Positions 43,020 to 52,407 are shown, counted from the first letter of the stretch. The stretch: DNA of 64,000 bases from Myxococcales bacterium 68-20 (GCA_001899635.1 MKVQ01000019.1:169858-233857); one strand, 5' to 3'. Numbers and translations: made by a program. Notes: generated by a model not told the origin, from the letters alone.

Positions 43020-43351
43020 TGCCCTGTTACCTCGGATCGAGTGGCCGGCGCGAGCTGGAGCAGCTCCCCGTTGCACTCTCCACCATCACCATCGGATGGG
43101 CGGCACTCATTCTTGAGCGAGGTCGGCACCATTTCTCGAGCGAGGTGCCGGCTCGAACGATCCTCCCTCAAGTTCTTGCAGCGCATGCCGATTGTCGGAG
43201 GCATGCCCCCCTCCCGAGTAGCCCGAGTAGACAAGCGCGCGGCCGCGGCTGTTCGGGCGGCCAGATCATCGACCGATACAACGTGTACTCCACGCCGCAG
43301 CGTGCACATGCGCGCGGGGGTCGCCATGGTTGCCGCGGCCATGAGCCGTTT
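43020..43351. promoter_or_regulatory. Divergent control region between wza-like and barrel genes
   Basis: 332 bp shared by two oppositely directed export genes. It contains the inverted repeat GCATGCC-N10-GGCATGC (43182-43205), a candidate operator. I found no convincing -10/-35 or sigma-54 (GG-N10-GC) promoter. Weak open frames here show no protein similarity. Confidence 0.4.
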
Positions 43352-44686
43352 GTGAAATCAGCTGGCCCGCTCGGGTGGCTGCGGCGTGCACTGGCCGTGG
43401 CCACCGCTGTCCTTTGGGCCTCGCACGCACGAGCGCAGGACGCAGCAGTCCACGCAATCAACCGCGGGCCGTGGAGCCCCTACAGCGCATCCGTCTTCAC
43501 CGAAGGTGAGGGCCTACCTATCAACGAGCGGCAGGCGCTCCATCTCGGTGCTGCACTCGAAGGCGGCTACGACAGCAATCTCTTCTACCGCCGCCCCAAG
43601 GACGCCATCGGAGCCGGCGTGCTGCGTCTGCGCTGTCGGATCAATCTCGCGACACGTCGTCCAGCCGATGCCGACGCGGAGATTCGCTCTGCCGATCCAG
43701 AGCTCGCCTACAAGCTGCCTCTTCAGGTCGACTTTCGCCAGTACCTCGGCTCAGGCGATTTGCGCGGGCAATCGCTGCTCAACCTCCTCGCCGAGCCTTC
43801 TCTCACCATCTGGCCCGCCGGACCTCTCACCATCGTCCTTTCAGATACGTTTATCCATAGCGTGGATCCGCGCAACGCCGAGACGTTCATCGGGCGCTCC
43901 ACGCGCGCCAGCAACCGTGCCTCACTCGTCGGCCACGTTCGAATCGGTGGTGGCCGGCTCGAGCTCGGTGCGGGGGGCTCGTTCCAGGGGACATTGTGGG
44001 AGTCACGCAATGTACGGTACGCCAACTACATCGAGGTCGAAGCACAGACGTTCGCACGCTGGCACTTCGACACCGAGCTCGCCGCATCGCTCCACGTGCG
44101 CGGCGGATATTTGCGTTACGGAAGACCCGAGCTGGATTCTCGCCCGTTACGCGCTCTGCTCGTGGTCGAGGACAAGCTCTCGAGGTGGCTCCGCGTCTCG
44201 GCGGGCGGCGGCTACGGCAACTCGTTCAACGTCGCAGGATCTTCCTTCAGTGGCCCACTGGCAACCGCCGAAGCGAACCTCACGACGCCTTGGCAAGGGG
44301 TGGTCACGCTGGGCTATGAGCGCGACTTCTTCCAATCCCTGTTCGCGAACTTCTACACCGACGACCATTTCATGCTCGGGTACGCGCACCCCTTCGAGCG
44401 CGACTTCACGGCTCGAGCCGAAGGTGGTGTGCGACTGCGCCAGTACCAGGACCTCTTGGCTCCCACGGTCATCGGCGTCATCGGATACAACGCTGCGGCC
44501 CGCAATGACACGATCTACGAGGGCAACCTCGAGCTCGCCTATCGCCCGCGGCCCTGGTTCACGGCCGCCCTCACGTACAACGTACAAGTCGACGATACGA
44601 GCTTCGCGTTTGTCACCGACGGTGGCGCGGTCGAAGCTCGGTACGTCAAGCACAGCATCTTCTTGAGAGGAGAGATCGGCAATTGA
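43352..44686 (+). CDS. Outer-membrane beta-barrel protein of the polysaccharide cluster
   Basis: 444 residues from GTG 43352, which directly precedes a signal peptide (RRALAVATAVLWASHARA, cleaved before QDAAVHA); the frame is open further upstream but without signal-like sequence. The mature protein consists of alternating strands: LHLGAALEGGYDSNLFYRRP, QVDFRQYLGSGDLRGQSLLN, LTIVLSDTFIHSVDPRNAET, LRVSAGGGYGNSFNVAGSSF and ITAxL-type strands to the end. GGYDSNLFYR is typical of BBP2-like (PF10082-type) barrels that accompany exopolysaccharide export genes. Likely the outer-membrane conduit paired with the short Wza-like lipoprotein. Stop overlaps the next start by one base. Confidence 0.85.
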   Translation: MKSAGPLGWLRRALAVATAVLWASHARAQDAAVHAINRGPWSPYSASVFTEGEGLPINERQALHLGAALEGGYDSNLFYRRPKDAIGAGVLRLRCRINLATRRPADADAEIRSADPELAYKLPLQVDFRQYLGSGDLRGQSLLNLLAEPSLTIWPAGPLTIVLSDTFIHSVDPRNAETFIGRSTRASNRASLVGHVRIGGGRLELGAGGSFQGTLWESRNVRYANYIEVEAQTFARWHFDTELAASLHVRGGYLRYGRPELDSRPLRALLVVEDKLSRWLRVSAGGGYGNSFNVAGSSFSGPLATAEANLTTPWQGVVTLGYERDFFQSLFANFYTDDHFMLGYAHPFERDFTARAEGGVRLRQYQDLLAPTVIGVIGYNAAARNDTIYEGNLELAYRPRPWFTAALTYNVQVDDTSFAFVTDGGAVEARYVKHSIFLRGEIGN

Positions 44687-45912
44687 TGGCGCCTCGAACC
44701 GCAGTCGGTCCTGGCGAAGTCCACGTCGCCGCGGGGTACTCCCGCGATCCGTCGACCGTGGCGAACACGCAGGTTCCGGAGCTGCATCTGCTGACGGGCG
44801 AGTACCCGCCGATGCCCGGCGGCGTGAGCGACTATTGCGCACAGCTCGCCGCCGGCCTCGCTGCCGAGGGAGCGAGTGTGCACGTCTGGGCGCCCGCCAC
44901 GGACGGCGCTGCTCCTTCGATCGATCGCGTCACCGTGCATCGCCTCGAGGGGGGCTGGTGCCGTCGGAGTCTCATGGCGATGACCGCGTCGCTCGCCCGA
45001 TTCCCACGTCCGCGCCGCCTCGTCGTGCAATACGTTCCGCACGCCTGGGGTCGCCGTGGGTTGAACCTCGAGTTCTGCCGGTGGCTGCGCGATCGAAGCC
45101 GGCACGGCGACGATATCTCGCTGATGGTCCATGAACCCTTCTACCCCTGGCGCCTTCGTGACAAGCCGACTCGCTGGCTTCTGGCGCTCGGCCAGCGATG
45201 GATGATCAAGCAGGCGCTCGACGCGAGCGAACGCGTCTACGTCGCGATCCCCGCGTGGGAGCGCTATCTGCGACCGTACGACCGAAAACGCCCGATGACG
45301 TGGCTCCCCGTCCCGAGCAACGTCCCCTTCGTGGACGCAAAAGGCCGGGTCTCGGAGCTGAGAGCGCGGCTCGCCAAGAACGGCGAGCTCATCGTCGGCA
45401 CCTTCAGTACGTACGGTCCGCTCATCGCTCGTCTCGTCCGAGAGGCCCTGCCCCCGCTCCTGCAGGGCCACCCCGACCGCGTGGGTCTCCTGCTCGGCCG
45501 CGGGGCCGCGCGAATGGCTGCCGAGATCGCCGCGCACCACCCAAGCCTCGGCCCTCGTCTCGTTGCGCCGGGCGGGCTCGATGCAGAGTCTCTCTCTCTC
45601 CACCTGCAAGCGTGCACGATCCTCGTCCAGCCCTACCCCGATGGCGTGACCAGCCGCAGGGGCACGATCATGGCGCCGCTCTCGCATGGTGCGCCGATCG
45701 TGACGAACACGGGCTTTCTGAGCGAAGGCACCTGGTCGGAGACAGGTTGCGTCGCGCTCGCGAGCGGGCCCGAGCCGCGCGAGATCGCGGCGCTCGCCGA
45801 GGGTCTGCTCGTGGATCCGGACGCCCGTGCAGAGCTCGGTCGCGTCGCGCGTCGCGTCTACGACGCTCGCTTCTCCGTGAAGCATACAGTCAGGAGGCTA
45901 CTCGAGTCATGA
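44686..45912 (+). CDS. GT4-like glycosyltransferase, atypical donor motif
   Basis: 408 residues from ATG 44686 (TGATG overlap with the barrel stop; a TTG one codon earlier is possible). GT-B fold opening LHLLTGEYPPMPGGVSDYCA, with LVVQYVPHAWGRRGLNLEFC and LMVHEPFYPWRLRDKPTRW. Donor half: LIVGTFSTYGPLIARLVREA, then LQACTILVQPYPDGVTSRRG and TIMAPLSHGAPIVTNTGFLS. At the place of the usual E-x7-E it has DGVTSRRGTIMA, so the catalytic acid pair is not conserved in the standard way. Probably still a glycosyltransferase, in a divergent branch. Coupled to the next small frame by ATGA. Confidence 0.85.
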   Translation: MAPRTAVGPGEVHVAAGYSRDPSTVANTQVPELHLLTGEYPPMPGGVSDYCAQLAAGLAAEGASVHVWAPATDGAAPSIDRVTVHRLEGGWCRRSLMAMTASLARFPRPRRLVVQYVPHAWGRRGLNLEFCRWLRDRSRHGDDISLMVHEPFYPWRLRDKPTRWLLALGQRWMIKQALDASERVYVAIPAWERYLRPYDRKRPMTWLPVPSNVPFVDAKGRVSELRARLAKNGELIVGTFSTYGPLIARLVREALPPLLQGHPDRVGLLLGRGAARMAAEIAAHHPSLGPRLVAPGGLDAESLSLHLQACTILVQPYPDGVTSRRGTIMAPLSHGAPIVTNTGFLSEGTWSETGCVALASGPEPREIAALAEGLLVDPDARAELGRVARRVYDARFSVKHTVRRLLES

Positions 45913-46031
45913 GCCCGGTCCCATCCGTCTCTAGGACCCATGCCGCCGTGAACGATCCGCGGGTGCTCGACCGCTCGAGACGTGCGGCTCATTCGAGAGG
46001 ACGATTCGCCTCGTCGAAGATCGATGCTTGA
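45909..46031 (+). CDS. Possible 40-residue coupling peptide
   Basis: ATG 45909 overlaps the glycosyltransferase stop and the 40-codon frame (MSPVPSVSRTHAAVNDPRVL...) ends at 46031, overlapping the start of the polymerase gene by eight bases. Basic, Ser/Arg-rich, no known family. It could simply carry ribosomes from one gene to the next, or be chance. Confidence 0.3.
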   Translation: MSPVPSVSRTHAAVNDPRVLDRSRRAAHSRGRFASSKIDA

Positions 46032-47430
46032 CGGAGTGACCAATCGATCGGCGTCGCTTCGCGATACGCCACCGCCCGCGGCTGCGCTGCGCGAAGCGGG
46101 GAGCGAGCGCGCTGCGCGATGGGGCGCTCTCGAGTGGTTCATCATTGCCCAGACGGTCATGCCTGCGCTTCTGTACCTCCCCGGGACGCAGGCGCTCCGT
46201 GTGCTGATCCGAGTGGTACCCTTCGCGCTGAGCCTCGTCGGTCTCGCGCTGTGGCTCCTCAGCGAGCGATCCCCGGACGAACCGCGGCATCCAGCGCGCC
46301 CGTGGCTCGCCAGCGGCGCGGTCGTCCTCGGTGTGATGATCCTGCACCCGACCACCAACTCCCCTGTCGCCGGCTTGGCTCAGGCCGCCCTCTACCTGTC
46401 CGTCATGGCGCCGGCGTTCTGGGTTCCGCGGCTCGTCTCCTCGGTCGAGCAGCTCAATCGGATCCTCGCGATCGTCCTGGCTTCGTGCGGAATCAACGCC
46501 ATCGTCGGAGTCCTCCAAGTCTACGATCCCGACCGCTGGCTACCGCAAGAGTTCTCGACGCTCGTCGTGGAGTCCTACCAGGGCGTACTGACGTACGTCG
46601 GACCTTCGGGCGAGGCCATCGTGCGGCCACCGGGCCTCTCGGACGGTCCTGGCGCGGTCTGCGGTCCTGGGATGGTCGCCGCCTTTCTCGGGCTTTTCTA
46701 CTTCACGCGTCCGATCGGGTGGCTCCGGAGATTGGTCGCGCTCGGGTGCTCGTTTGCCGGCATCACGGCGGTGTACCTGAGCCAGGTACGCACGAGCCTT
46801 CTCATCGCCGCGGGGATGTGCGCCGCGTACTGCATCGTCGTTGCATCGCAACGGCGCCGAGCGCATGCGATGGCATTCGCGGGCACGTCCGTAGCGATCA
46901 TCTCGGGCGCGTTCGTCGCCGCCCTCATGCTTGGAGGCGACAGCATCGCCGATCGGTTCTCCACGCTCTTTGCGGACGATCCGACCGCCGTCTATTACGA
47001 AAGTCGGGGTAACCAGCTCGAGCACGGGTTCACCAACCTCCTCGTGGACTACCCACTAGGCGCAGGGCTCGGCCGCTGGGGCATGATGCGGGCCTACTTC
47101 GGCGATGAGAGCAACTCGGCGTCACCTCCGATCTGGGCCGAGCTCCAGATCCCCGCATGGATCCTCGACGGCGGCATCGTCCTGCTGATCCTCTATGGCG
47201 TCGCGCTCGTGCGGGCCGCCGTCCACGAGCTCGTCCTCGGCCGGAGCAAGGACCCGGCCGTCGCCCCCGTCGCCGCCGTCGTCTTCGCGCTCAACGCGGG
47301 CACGCTCGCGCTCATGTTGGGCTTCACCCCTTTCACGACCCAGGTCGGGCTCCAGTACTGGGTGCTCGCGGGAGCCCTCAGCGGCCTTGCCCGCACCAGC
47401 GAAGGATCGACAGGCGCACGTCCGTCATGA
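46024..47430 (+). CDS. O-antigen ligase/polymerase-like (Wzy) membrane protein
   Basis: 468 residues from ATG 46024. Around eleven membrane helices (ALEWFIIAQTVMPALLYLPG, LIRVVPFALSLVGLALWLLS, WLASGAVVLGVMILHPTT, ... IVLLILYGVALVRAAV, ALNAGTLALMLGFTPFTTQV). A long periplasmic loop between late helices holds NQLEHGFTNLLVDYPLGAGL-GRWG, resembling the 'NPLxGxGxG' signature of Wzy_C/O-antigen ligase family proteins. In such clusters the protein polymerises lipid-linked repeats in the periplasm. It is the last gene of the plus-strand unit that begins with the barrel gene. Confidence 0.85.
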   Translation: MLDGVTNRSASLRDTPPPAAALREAGSERAARWGALEWFIIAQTVMPALLYLPGTQALRVLIRVVPFALSLVGLALWLLSERSPDEPRHPARPWLASGAVVLGVMILHPTTNSPVAGLAQAALYLSVMAPAFWVPRLVSSVEQLNRILAIVLASCGINAIVGVLQVYDPDRWLPQEFSTLVVESYQGVLTYVGPSGEAIVRPPGLSDGPGAVCGPGMVAAFLGLFYFTRPIGWLRRLVALGCSFAGITAVYLSQVRTSLLIAAGMCAAYCIVVASQRRRAHAMAFAGTSVAIISGAFVAALMLGGDSIADRFSTLFADDPTAVYYESRGNQLEHGFTNLLVDYPLGAGLGRWGMMRAYFGDESNSASPPIWAELQIPAWILDGGIVLLILYGVALVRAAVHELVLGRSKDPAVAPVAAVVFALNAGTLALMLGFTPFTTQVGLQYWVLAGALSGLARTSEGSTGARPS

Positions 47431-47826
47431 TTGCCGCCGATGCCGTGCAGCGAAGTTCTCGAGCACGTGCCCGCCGGGCCTCGTGCTGCAGCATCGACGA
47501 GATGCACCGCGGGCCCCGGCGTGGAGACGAGCAAGCACTTTCAATCGGCGTGCAGGTTCGCACGCCGATATGAAACCAATTGAAGGCGCCGGGTCGCTCT
47601 CGTCGGCGAGCACCTGCACGCGCGAACGTGGGCGGACCTGGCCGAGGAGGTCCTGAGCCTCGTCGACCAAACGCGGGGACGCGTGAAAGGCCGGAGCAGG
47701 CCTGACTCCGCTCACGTCACCGTTGATCGCGACTGCGTATCGCGGCCGTTCGCCCCCCCGGGCGATCCGTGGGCCGCTCTGGCCCGGTATCGGCAGTCGG
47801 CCGTCGCCCGCCGCTCCCACGCATGG
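47431..47826. other. No gene recognised; end of the polysaccharide region
   Basis: 396 bp between the convergent polymerase and lipoprotein genes. A short plus-strand stretch (TWADLAEEVLSLVDQTRGRV) has coding flavour but no start or family. I found no second copy of the tRNA-Val 3' end that would mark the right border of an island. Confidence 0.35.
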
Positions 47827-49302
47827 TCACTGGGTCGTCACGGTTCGCATGCTGAAGTCCGCCGGCGCGATGGATCCGGTTGCCCCGAAAACGAGGCCAC
47901 CATTCACCGGCAGCCCCCTCCGCATGTTGAGGATCGCGCCGATCGGCCCGTCGCCGGTGACGAGCGCGTCCGGGCCGGCGCCGAGGCTGCCACCCGCGAG
48001 CAATGCGCACCCCATTGGCGCTCCAGAAGGAAGCGGCATCCCGATGGCGCCGAGATCGGGGAGGTTCACGCTCGAGCTCGTGGTACTGACGGCGAACATG
48101 GCGGTCGACTCCGCCTCTGGCAAACACAAGAGCGTGATCGGGATTTCCGCCGGATTGTCCGCGACGAACTTCGTTGCGTTCGTCACGCCGGTCGCTCCTT
48201 CCGCCGGCGAGGTCAACGTCGGCGGAAGGGCGAGCTTCGGGTTCGCGGTCGCGCCCGCGGCAAGACCGGCCTGCCAACCATAGGTCGGCTGTCCGTCGAC
48301 ATCGGCCGAGCCGAGCACCGAATAGCTCGCGCCGGCCAATACGGGGACGACGAAGCTGCTACTGGGCGCGACCGGTACCTCCTCGAGTGGGAAGTTGAGC
48401 CAAGGTCCGAGCTTCACGAACATCGTGGTCTTGCCGTTCTTGCCGCCGGTCGGAACGCTCACCGTGGCGGTTACAGTGCCCTTCCCCGGGGCTGCGCCGA
48501 GGGTGACGTCGACCGGGTGCAAGGCGCCGGGCGACAAGAGCGCGTCCGCGCTCCCCGCCGCCGTGTAGTCGACGATCGCGCGTTGTGCATTGGAGACGAA
48601 GCGCAAGACGCGAACGCGAACGGGCACGGGCACGCTTGCCGCCGAAGTCCACTCCGCCGTGAGCGAGTAGGAGTTACTGCCTTGGTTGACGCCGGTACAT
48701 CCATACACGTCCCGGTCGACTCCTTCGATGCAGACTCTCGCTTCCTCGCCCACCGGGACTGGCCCGATATAGCCCCTGACCGTCGCCTGGAGCTTGGCCG
48801 GCTCCGATGCAAACAGCTCGGTCAGAGGAACGATCCGCGGCGTCGCCGTACTGAGGTCGACGAACGTGTGCGCTAGTGGCATTCCCTCCATATCGCCGAT
48901 GACCGTCACGTGATAGGGCGCCGTCACACCGGCGAACGTGAAGGCTCCGTCGAGCCCGGTCTGCACGATCGGCATCCCCGCGACGCTCACGCCGACGCCG
49001 GCGAGCGGCTCTCCATCGGCGCGAACGACACGACCGCTGACCGTGATTGTCTGCACCGCCGCGTCCGCATCCGCCTCAGCATCCGTGCTGCCCCCATCAG
49101 GCTTGGGCTCAGCCTCGGCGTCGGATTCTGGCTTGGCGTCGGGCTCGGCCTTTGCTCCGCCTCCGGAATCGGTCTCAGCGGCGTCAGGTTCACTGAGCGC
49201 AGAAGCGCCGTCAGTCGAGCTTGCGCAGGCAACGACGAGGATCGCGAAGCCGGCGAGCGCGCCAAGAACCGGTGTACTCACAACAGACAATCGAGCTCGC
49301 AT
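47827..49302 (-). CDS. Lipoprotein with carboxypeptidase-regulatory-like domain
   Basis: 491 residues from ATG 49302. Signal segment GALAGFAILVVAC ends in lipobox VVAC, followed by a ~50-residue Asp/Glu/Pro/Ala linker. Residues ~78-140 form a CarboxypepD_reg-like beta sandwich (TVSGRVVRADGEPLAGVGVS, IVQTGLDGAFTFAGVTAPYH). Further beta-rich modules follow (RVCIEGVDRDVYGCTGVNQG, VDVTLGAAPGKGTVTATVSV, SPAEGATGVTNATKF), the last like an Ig-type module. No enzyme motif. Likely a cell-surface lipoprotein; function unknown. Monocistronic, convergent with the polymerase gene. Confidence 0.85.
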   Translation of the reverse strand: MRARLSVVSTPVLGALAGFAILVVACASSTDGASALSEPDAAETDSGGGAKAEPDAKPESDAEAEPKPDGGSTDAEADADAAVQTITVSGRVVRADGEPLAGVGVSVAGMPIVQTGLDGAFTFAGVTAPYHVTVIGDMEGMPLAHTFVDLSTATPRIVPLTELFASEPAKLQATVRGYIGPVPVGEEARVCIEGVDRDVYGCTGVNQGSNSYSLTAEWTSAASVPVPVRVRVLRFVSNAQRAIVDYTAAGSADALLSPGALHPVDVTLGAAPGKGTVTATVSVPTGGKNGKTTMFVKLGPWLNFPLEEVPVAPSSSFVVPVLAGASYSVLGSADVDGQPTYGWQAGLAAGATANPKLALPPTLTSPAEGATGVTNATKFVADNPAEIPITLLCLPEAESTAMFAVSTTSSSVNLPDLGAIGMPLPSGAPMGCALLAGGSLGAGPDALVTGDGPIGAILNMRRGLPVNGGLVFGATGSIAPADFSMRTVTTQ

Positions 49303-50217
49303 CGTAAGGATCCTCCAGGGCGAAGAGACCGATCTTCGATCTCATGAACTCTCGCAGGCCACCCCCTTGCTGCCTCCAACGAGAAGACAGAAAGGCACTC
49401 CGACGAAGAACTGCTTGTGCAGCTAGGGGCTCGCCAGATTTTGAGCCTCGGAAACGCAACTCTGCCAATCACCCGATCGCCGCGAAGATCAGGGCACCGG
49501 CACCTTCAATTCGGTGACCGGTCGAAGACCCGTCCCGCCCGGATGAGCATGGCTCGCGTAGATGGCCGCGCCCAGACGGTCTCGCAAACGGTCCGTCGCT
49601 CTGGAGGCGATGCCCCCACAGGCAGGATGCGTTCGGGGCACGCCGTCGCGCGTGAGCTCTGCGTAGGTCCATTCGAACTCTTCGGTGGTCGACAGACATC
49701 GTAGAGATCACTGCGCAGAAGCCGCCACACGTACGTGTCGTGCGGAAGGACGATGTCGCCAATGTTCTGAGGCTGAGGTGCCACGTCCGTGACTTCCGAA
49801 CGGAAGCATCCGTAGCGTCGTCATCGGGGCCTACAAGGGGTATGTCGCCGCCCGCGGATTCCTCCAACGCATTCGACACGAGCTCGGCACGAGGCAAGCT
49901 CGAGCTATTTTCGGCGACGCCCACACGAGCCGAGCCCGAGCCCGAGCCCGAGCTCGAGCTCGACCGTAGCCCGGCCCACGGTACGACGCTCCACTTCGCC
50001 CTCTCGGTGCCCGGTAGATGAACGTGGGCGCCGTCGGCGAGAACCGCGGTCTCCCACTGGTGGGTGGTCGAAGCTCCGCCTCCGCCCCCGTAGGCTCCCT
50101 CGCCCTCGCCGCCCGCGAGCCTGGGGGGCTCGATGCCCTTCCCCGCTGACGCGCCGGCACGTCTTCCGAACGACGAGGATGCCGATTAGCGCGCTCTGAA
50201 GTGCTGAGCGGACGCGC
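49303..50217. other. Long region without an identifiable gene
   Basis: 915 bp between the starts/ends of two minus-strand genes. The best frame is on the minus strand, 49506-49784 (MAPQPQNIGDIVLPHDTYVW, RLLRSDLYDVCRPPK), which has protein-like composition for its first 45 residues but no family I know and a frayed C-terminus. It may be a decayed gene. The rest is featureless apart from the GAGCCC repeat. Confidence 0.35.
49926..49963. repeat. Hexanucleotide (GAGCCC) tandem repeat
   Basis: About six GAGCCC-like units in a row, the last degenerating to GAGCTC. It is noncoding as far as I can see and could vary in copy number by slippage. Confidence 0.6.
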
Positions 50218-51126
50218 TCACTTCAGCTTCTGGGCAACCCGATAGAAGCATTCCCGCAGCCACGCGTGGGGCTTGTCGGCGTCGTAGCGTGGATGCCACG
50301 CGAGCGCGATGGCAAGGGGCGGGAGCTCGATGCCGAGGGGAACGCTTCGAAGCCCGAGCTGACCCGACACCTGTGCGGCGAAGCGGCCGGGCACCATCGC
50401 CATCCGATCGCTCTCGCGGACGAGCCAGGCGGCAGCGAAGTGGGTCGGGACGATTCGTTCGACGCGCCTCGCGAGGCCGAGTGCCTCGAGCGCCACATCC
50501 AGACTTCCGCGACCCTTGCCACGGCGCGAGACGACGACGTGACCGACGCTCGCCAAGCGCTTCGGGGTCAATCGTCCACGGCCAAGAGGATGGTCCTTGC
50601 GGACGACGCCGACCATCTTGTCTTCGAAGAGCTTGCGGACACGCAGCTCGGGTCCGAGCTGGCTCTGGACACCGACGTCGAGCTCGACGTCGCCGCTGCG
50701 GAGCGCCTCCACGTCCTCGGTGCCCTCCGGGAGAAACGCGAGGCGAACGCGAGGCGCCTCGCTTTGCACACGCACATCGAGCCTCTGGCCGATGACGCCG
50801 AGGAGGTAGTCATTGCCCCGAACGGTGAATGTCCGCTCCAGGGTGGAGAGGTCGAGATCCGCTGCCTTGTCGAGCAGAGCGCGCACTTCGCTCGACGCTA
50901 CGTGGACACGCTCGCGAATCGCGATCGCTCGCGGCGTCGGCATCATCCGCCGCCCAGCACGAACGAGAAGAGGATCTCCGGTCGCATCGCGAAGGCGCTG
51001 CAGCGTACGACTCATCGCAGGCGGACTGAGTCCCATCCGACGGGCGGCGCCGAGGACGCTTCCCTCGCGCAAGAGCGCGTCGAGAGCGAGGAGGAGGTTC
51101 GCGTCCACGGAGTGCATGCCATGCAT
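50218..51126 (-). CDS. LysR-family transcriptional regulator
   Basis: 302 residues from ATG 51126; ATG 51117 is an alternative. N-terminal winged helix-turn-helix: VDANLLLALDALLREGSVLG, AARRMGLSPPAMSRTLQRLR, GDPLLVRAGRRMMPTPRA. C-terminal effector domain: RSGDVELDVGVQSQLGPELR, VGVVRKDHPLGRGRLTPKRL, THFAAAWLVRESDRMAMVPG. The AARRxGLSPPAMSRTLxRLRxxxGDPLLVR signature is typical of regulators close to the PcpR/NodD-like branch. It is divergent from the MFS transporter gene across 57 bp, so it most likely regulates that gene and itself. Confidence 0.93.
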   Translation of the reverse strand: MHGMHSVDANLLLALDALLREGSVLGAARRMGLSPPAMSRTLQRLRDATGDPLLVRAGRRMMPTPRAIAIRERVHVASSEVRALLDKAADLDLSTLERTFTVRGNDYLLGVIGQRLDVRVQSEAPRVRLAFLPEGTEDVEALRSGDVELDVGVQSQLGPELRVRKLFEDKMVGVVRKDHPLGRGRLTPKRLASVGHVVVSRRGKGRGSLDVALEALGLARRVERIVPTHFAAAWLVRESDRMAMVPGRFAAQVSGQLGLRSVPLGIELPPLAIALAWHPRYDADKPHAWLRECFYRVAQKLK

Positions 51127-51183
51127 TCATACCATTCGTGATGTGCGCTGGTCGCAACTCAGAGGGAGCGGCACAAGGAAGAC
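51127..51183. promoter_or_regulatory. Shared 57-bp LysR/MFS control region
   Basis: The two divergent genes are separated by only 57 bp, so promoters and the LysR binding site must overlap. AAGGAAG ends three bases before the MFS ATG, a good ribosome-binding site. No clear T-N11-A operator could be fixed. Confidence 0.5.
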
Positions 51184-52407
51184 ATGAACACGTCTACCGA
51201 CGCCCCCCAGGCGCTGCCTCGACGGGGAGCGATCCCCGCCCGCCCTACCGCGCGCAAACTGCTTCCGCTCTGCGCGGCCGTCTTTCTCGGCTTCTCGACG
51301 ATCGGACTCCCCCTCCCAGCGCTTCCCGGCTTCGTCAGGGGCACGCTCGGGTTCGACGCCCTCGTGGTCTCGATGGTCCTCGCGACGCAGTCGCTCGCCA
51401 CGCTCGCGACCCGCCACATGTCCGGCACGCTCGCCGATCATCGCGGGCCGGGTCGCGCTGTTTCGCTCGGACTCGCGCTCTCTGCGCTCTCCGGTGTCGG
51501 CTACGCGGCGGTCGCCCTGACGACTCCCAACGCGACGCTCGCGCTCACGCTCTTGCTCCTCGCGCGTATCGTGCTTGGGTTTGGTGAGAGCTTGCTCATC
51601 ACGGGTGCCCTCTCTTGGGGAGTCGGCCTCGTGGGTCGCGAACGGGCCGGCGTCGTGATGGCGTGGAATGGCATCGCGATGTACTCGGCCCTCGCCCTTG
51701 GTGCTCCTCTGGGAGGAGCCATCTTCGGGCGGTTTGGTCTCCTCGGCGTTGCGATCGCGACGATCGTGGCACCCGTGCTGGCGTTTGCGAGCTTTCCGCT
51801 GCTCGTCCACGTGACACCTTCGGGCGGCAAGCGCCTCGCGTTTCATCACGTCGCGGGGATGATTTGGCGTCCTGGCCTCGCGCTTTCCCTTGCGACGCTC
51901 GGATTCGGCACGATCGCAGCATTCGGCTCGCTGCTCTTCCAGGAGCGCGGCTGGCCTCACGCGCCGCGCGCCCTTCTCGCGTTCGGCACGGCCTTCGTCC
52001 TCGCGCGGCTGTTGTTCGGTCACGCACCGGATCGCCTCGGCGGGCGTCGCGTCGCGCTCGCATGCCTGACGATCGAGCTCTTCGGACAGCTGCTTCTCTG
52101 GACCGCGAACGGGCCGTGGCTCGCGATCGCCGGCGCGTCGCTCACGGGGTTTGGCTTCTCGCTCGTCTTCACGTCGCTCGGCGTAGAGGCCGTTCGCCTG
52201 TCCCCGCCGGAGAACCGCGGCGTGGCCATGGGCGGGTACGTCGCCTTCTTCGACGTGTCGCTTGGCGGGCTCGTGCCCATCGTGGGCACGGTCGTACGTG
52301 TGCTGGGGTATCCGAGCGCCTACCTCGCGGGGGCCGTCGCCGCTGTCGTTGCCATCTTGCTCACGGTTGGCATGAAGCCATCGAGCTCGACGAGTGTCTC
52401 GCGATGA
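51184..52407 (+). CDS. MFS transporter (YfcJ/YhhS-like efflux permease)
   Basis: 407 residues from ATG 51184. Twelve membrane helices are visible, beginning LLPLCAAVFLGFSTIGLPLP. The MFS motif A-like loop RHMSGTLADHRGPGRAVSLG falls between helices 2 and 3, and ARIVLGFGESLLITGALSWG with VGRERAGVVMAWNGIAMYSA around helices 4-5. The second half repeats the pattern (GHAPDRLGGRRVALACLTIE). The sequence resembles the YfcJ/YhhS branch of drug/sugar efflux carriers. Its stop overlaps the ATG of a truncated siderophore-interacting-protein gene, hinting at a siderophore export role before the partner was lost. The LysR gene next door is the likely regulator. Confidence 0.9.
   Translation: MNTSTDAPQALPRRGAIPARPTARKLLPLCAAVFLGFSTIGLPLPALPGFVRGTLGFDALVVSMVLATQSLATLATRHMSGTLADHRGPGRAVSLGLALSALSGVGYAAVALTTPNATLALTLLLLARIVLGFGESLLITGALSWGVGLVGRERAGVVMAWNGIAMYSALALGAPLGGAIFGRFGLLGVAIATIVAPVLAFASFPLLVHVTPSGGKRLAFHHVAGMIWRPGLALSLATLGFGTIAAFGSLLFQERGWPHAPRALLAFGTAFVLARLLFGHAPDRLGGRRVALACLTIELFGQLLLWTANGPWLAIAGASLTGFGFSLVFTSLGVEAVRLSPPENRGVAMGGYVAFFDVSLGGLVPIVGTVVRVLGYPSAYLAGAVAAVVAILLTVGMKPSSSTSVSR

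Noticed and set aside
43019..43351. N-terminal extension of the outer-membrane barrel protein
   Set aside because: The extension lacks protein character, while GTG 43352 begins a proper signal peptide.
43020..43351. Sigma-54 promoter in the export-gene divergent region
   Set aside because: GGCAC-containing stretches exist, but none has the GG-N10-GC spacing with a TTGC-type second box.
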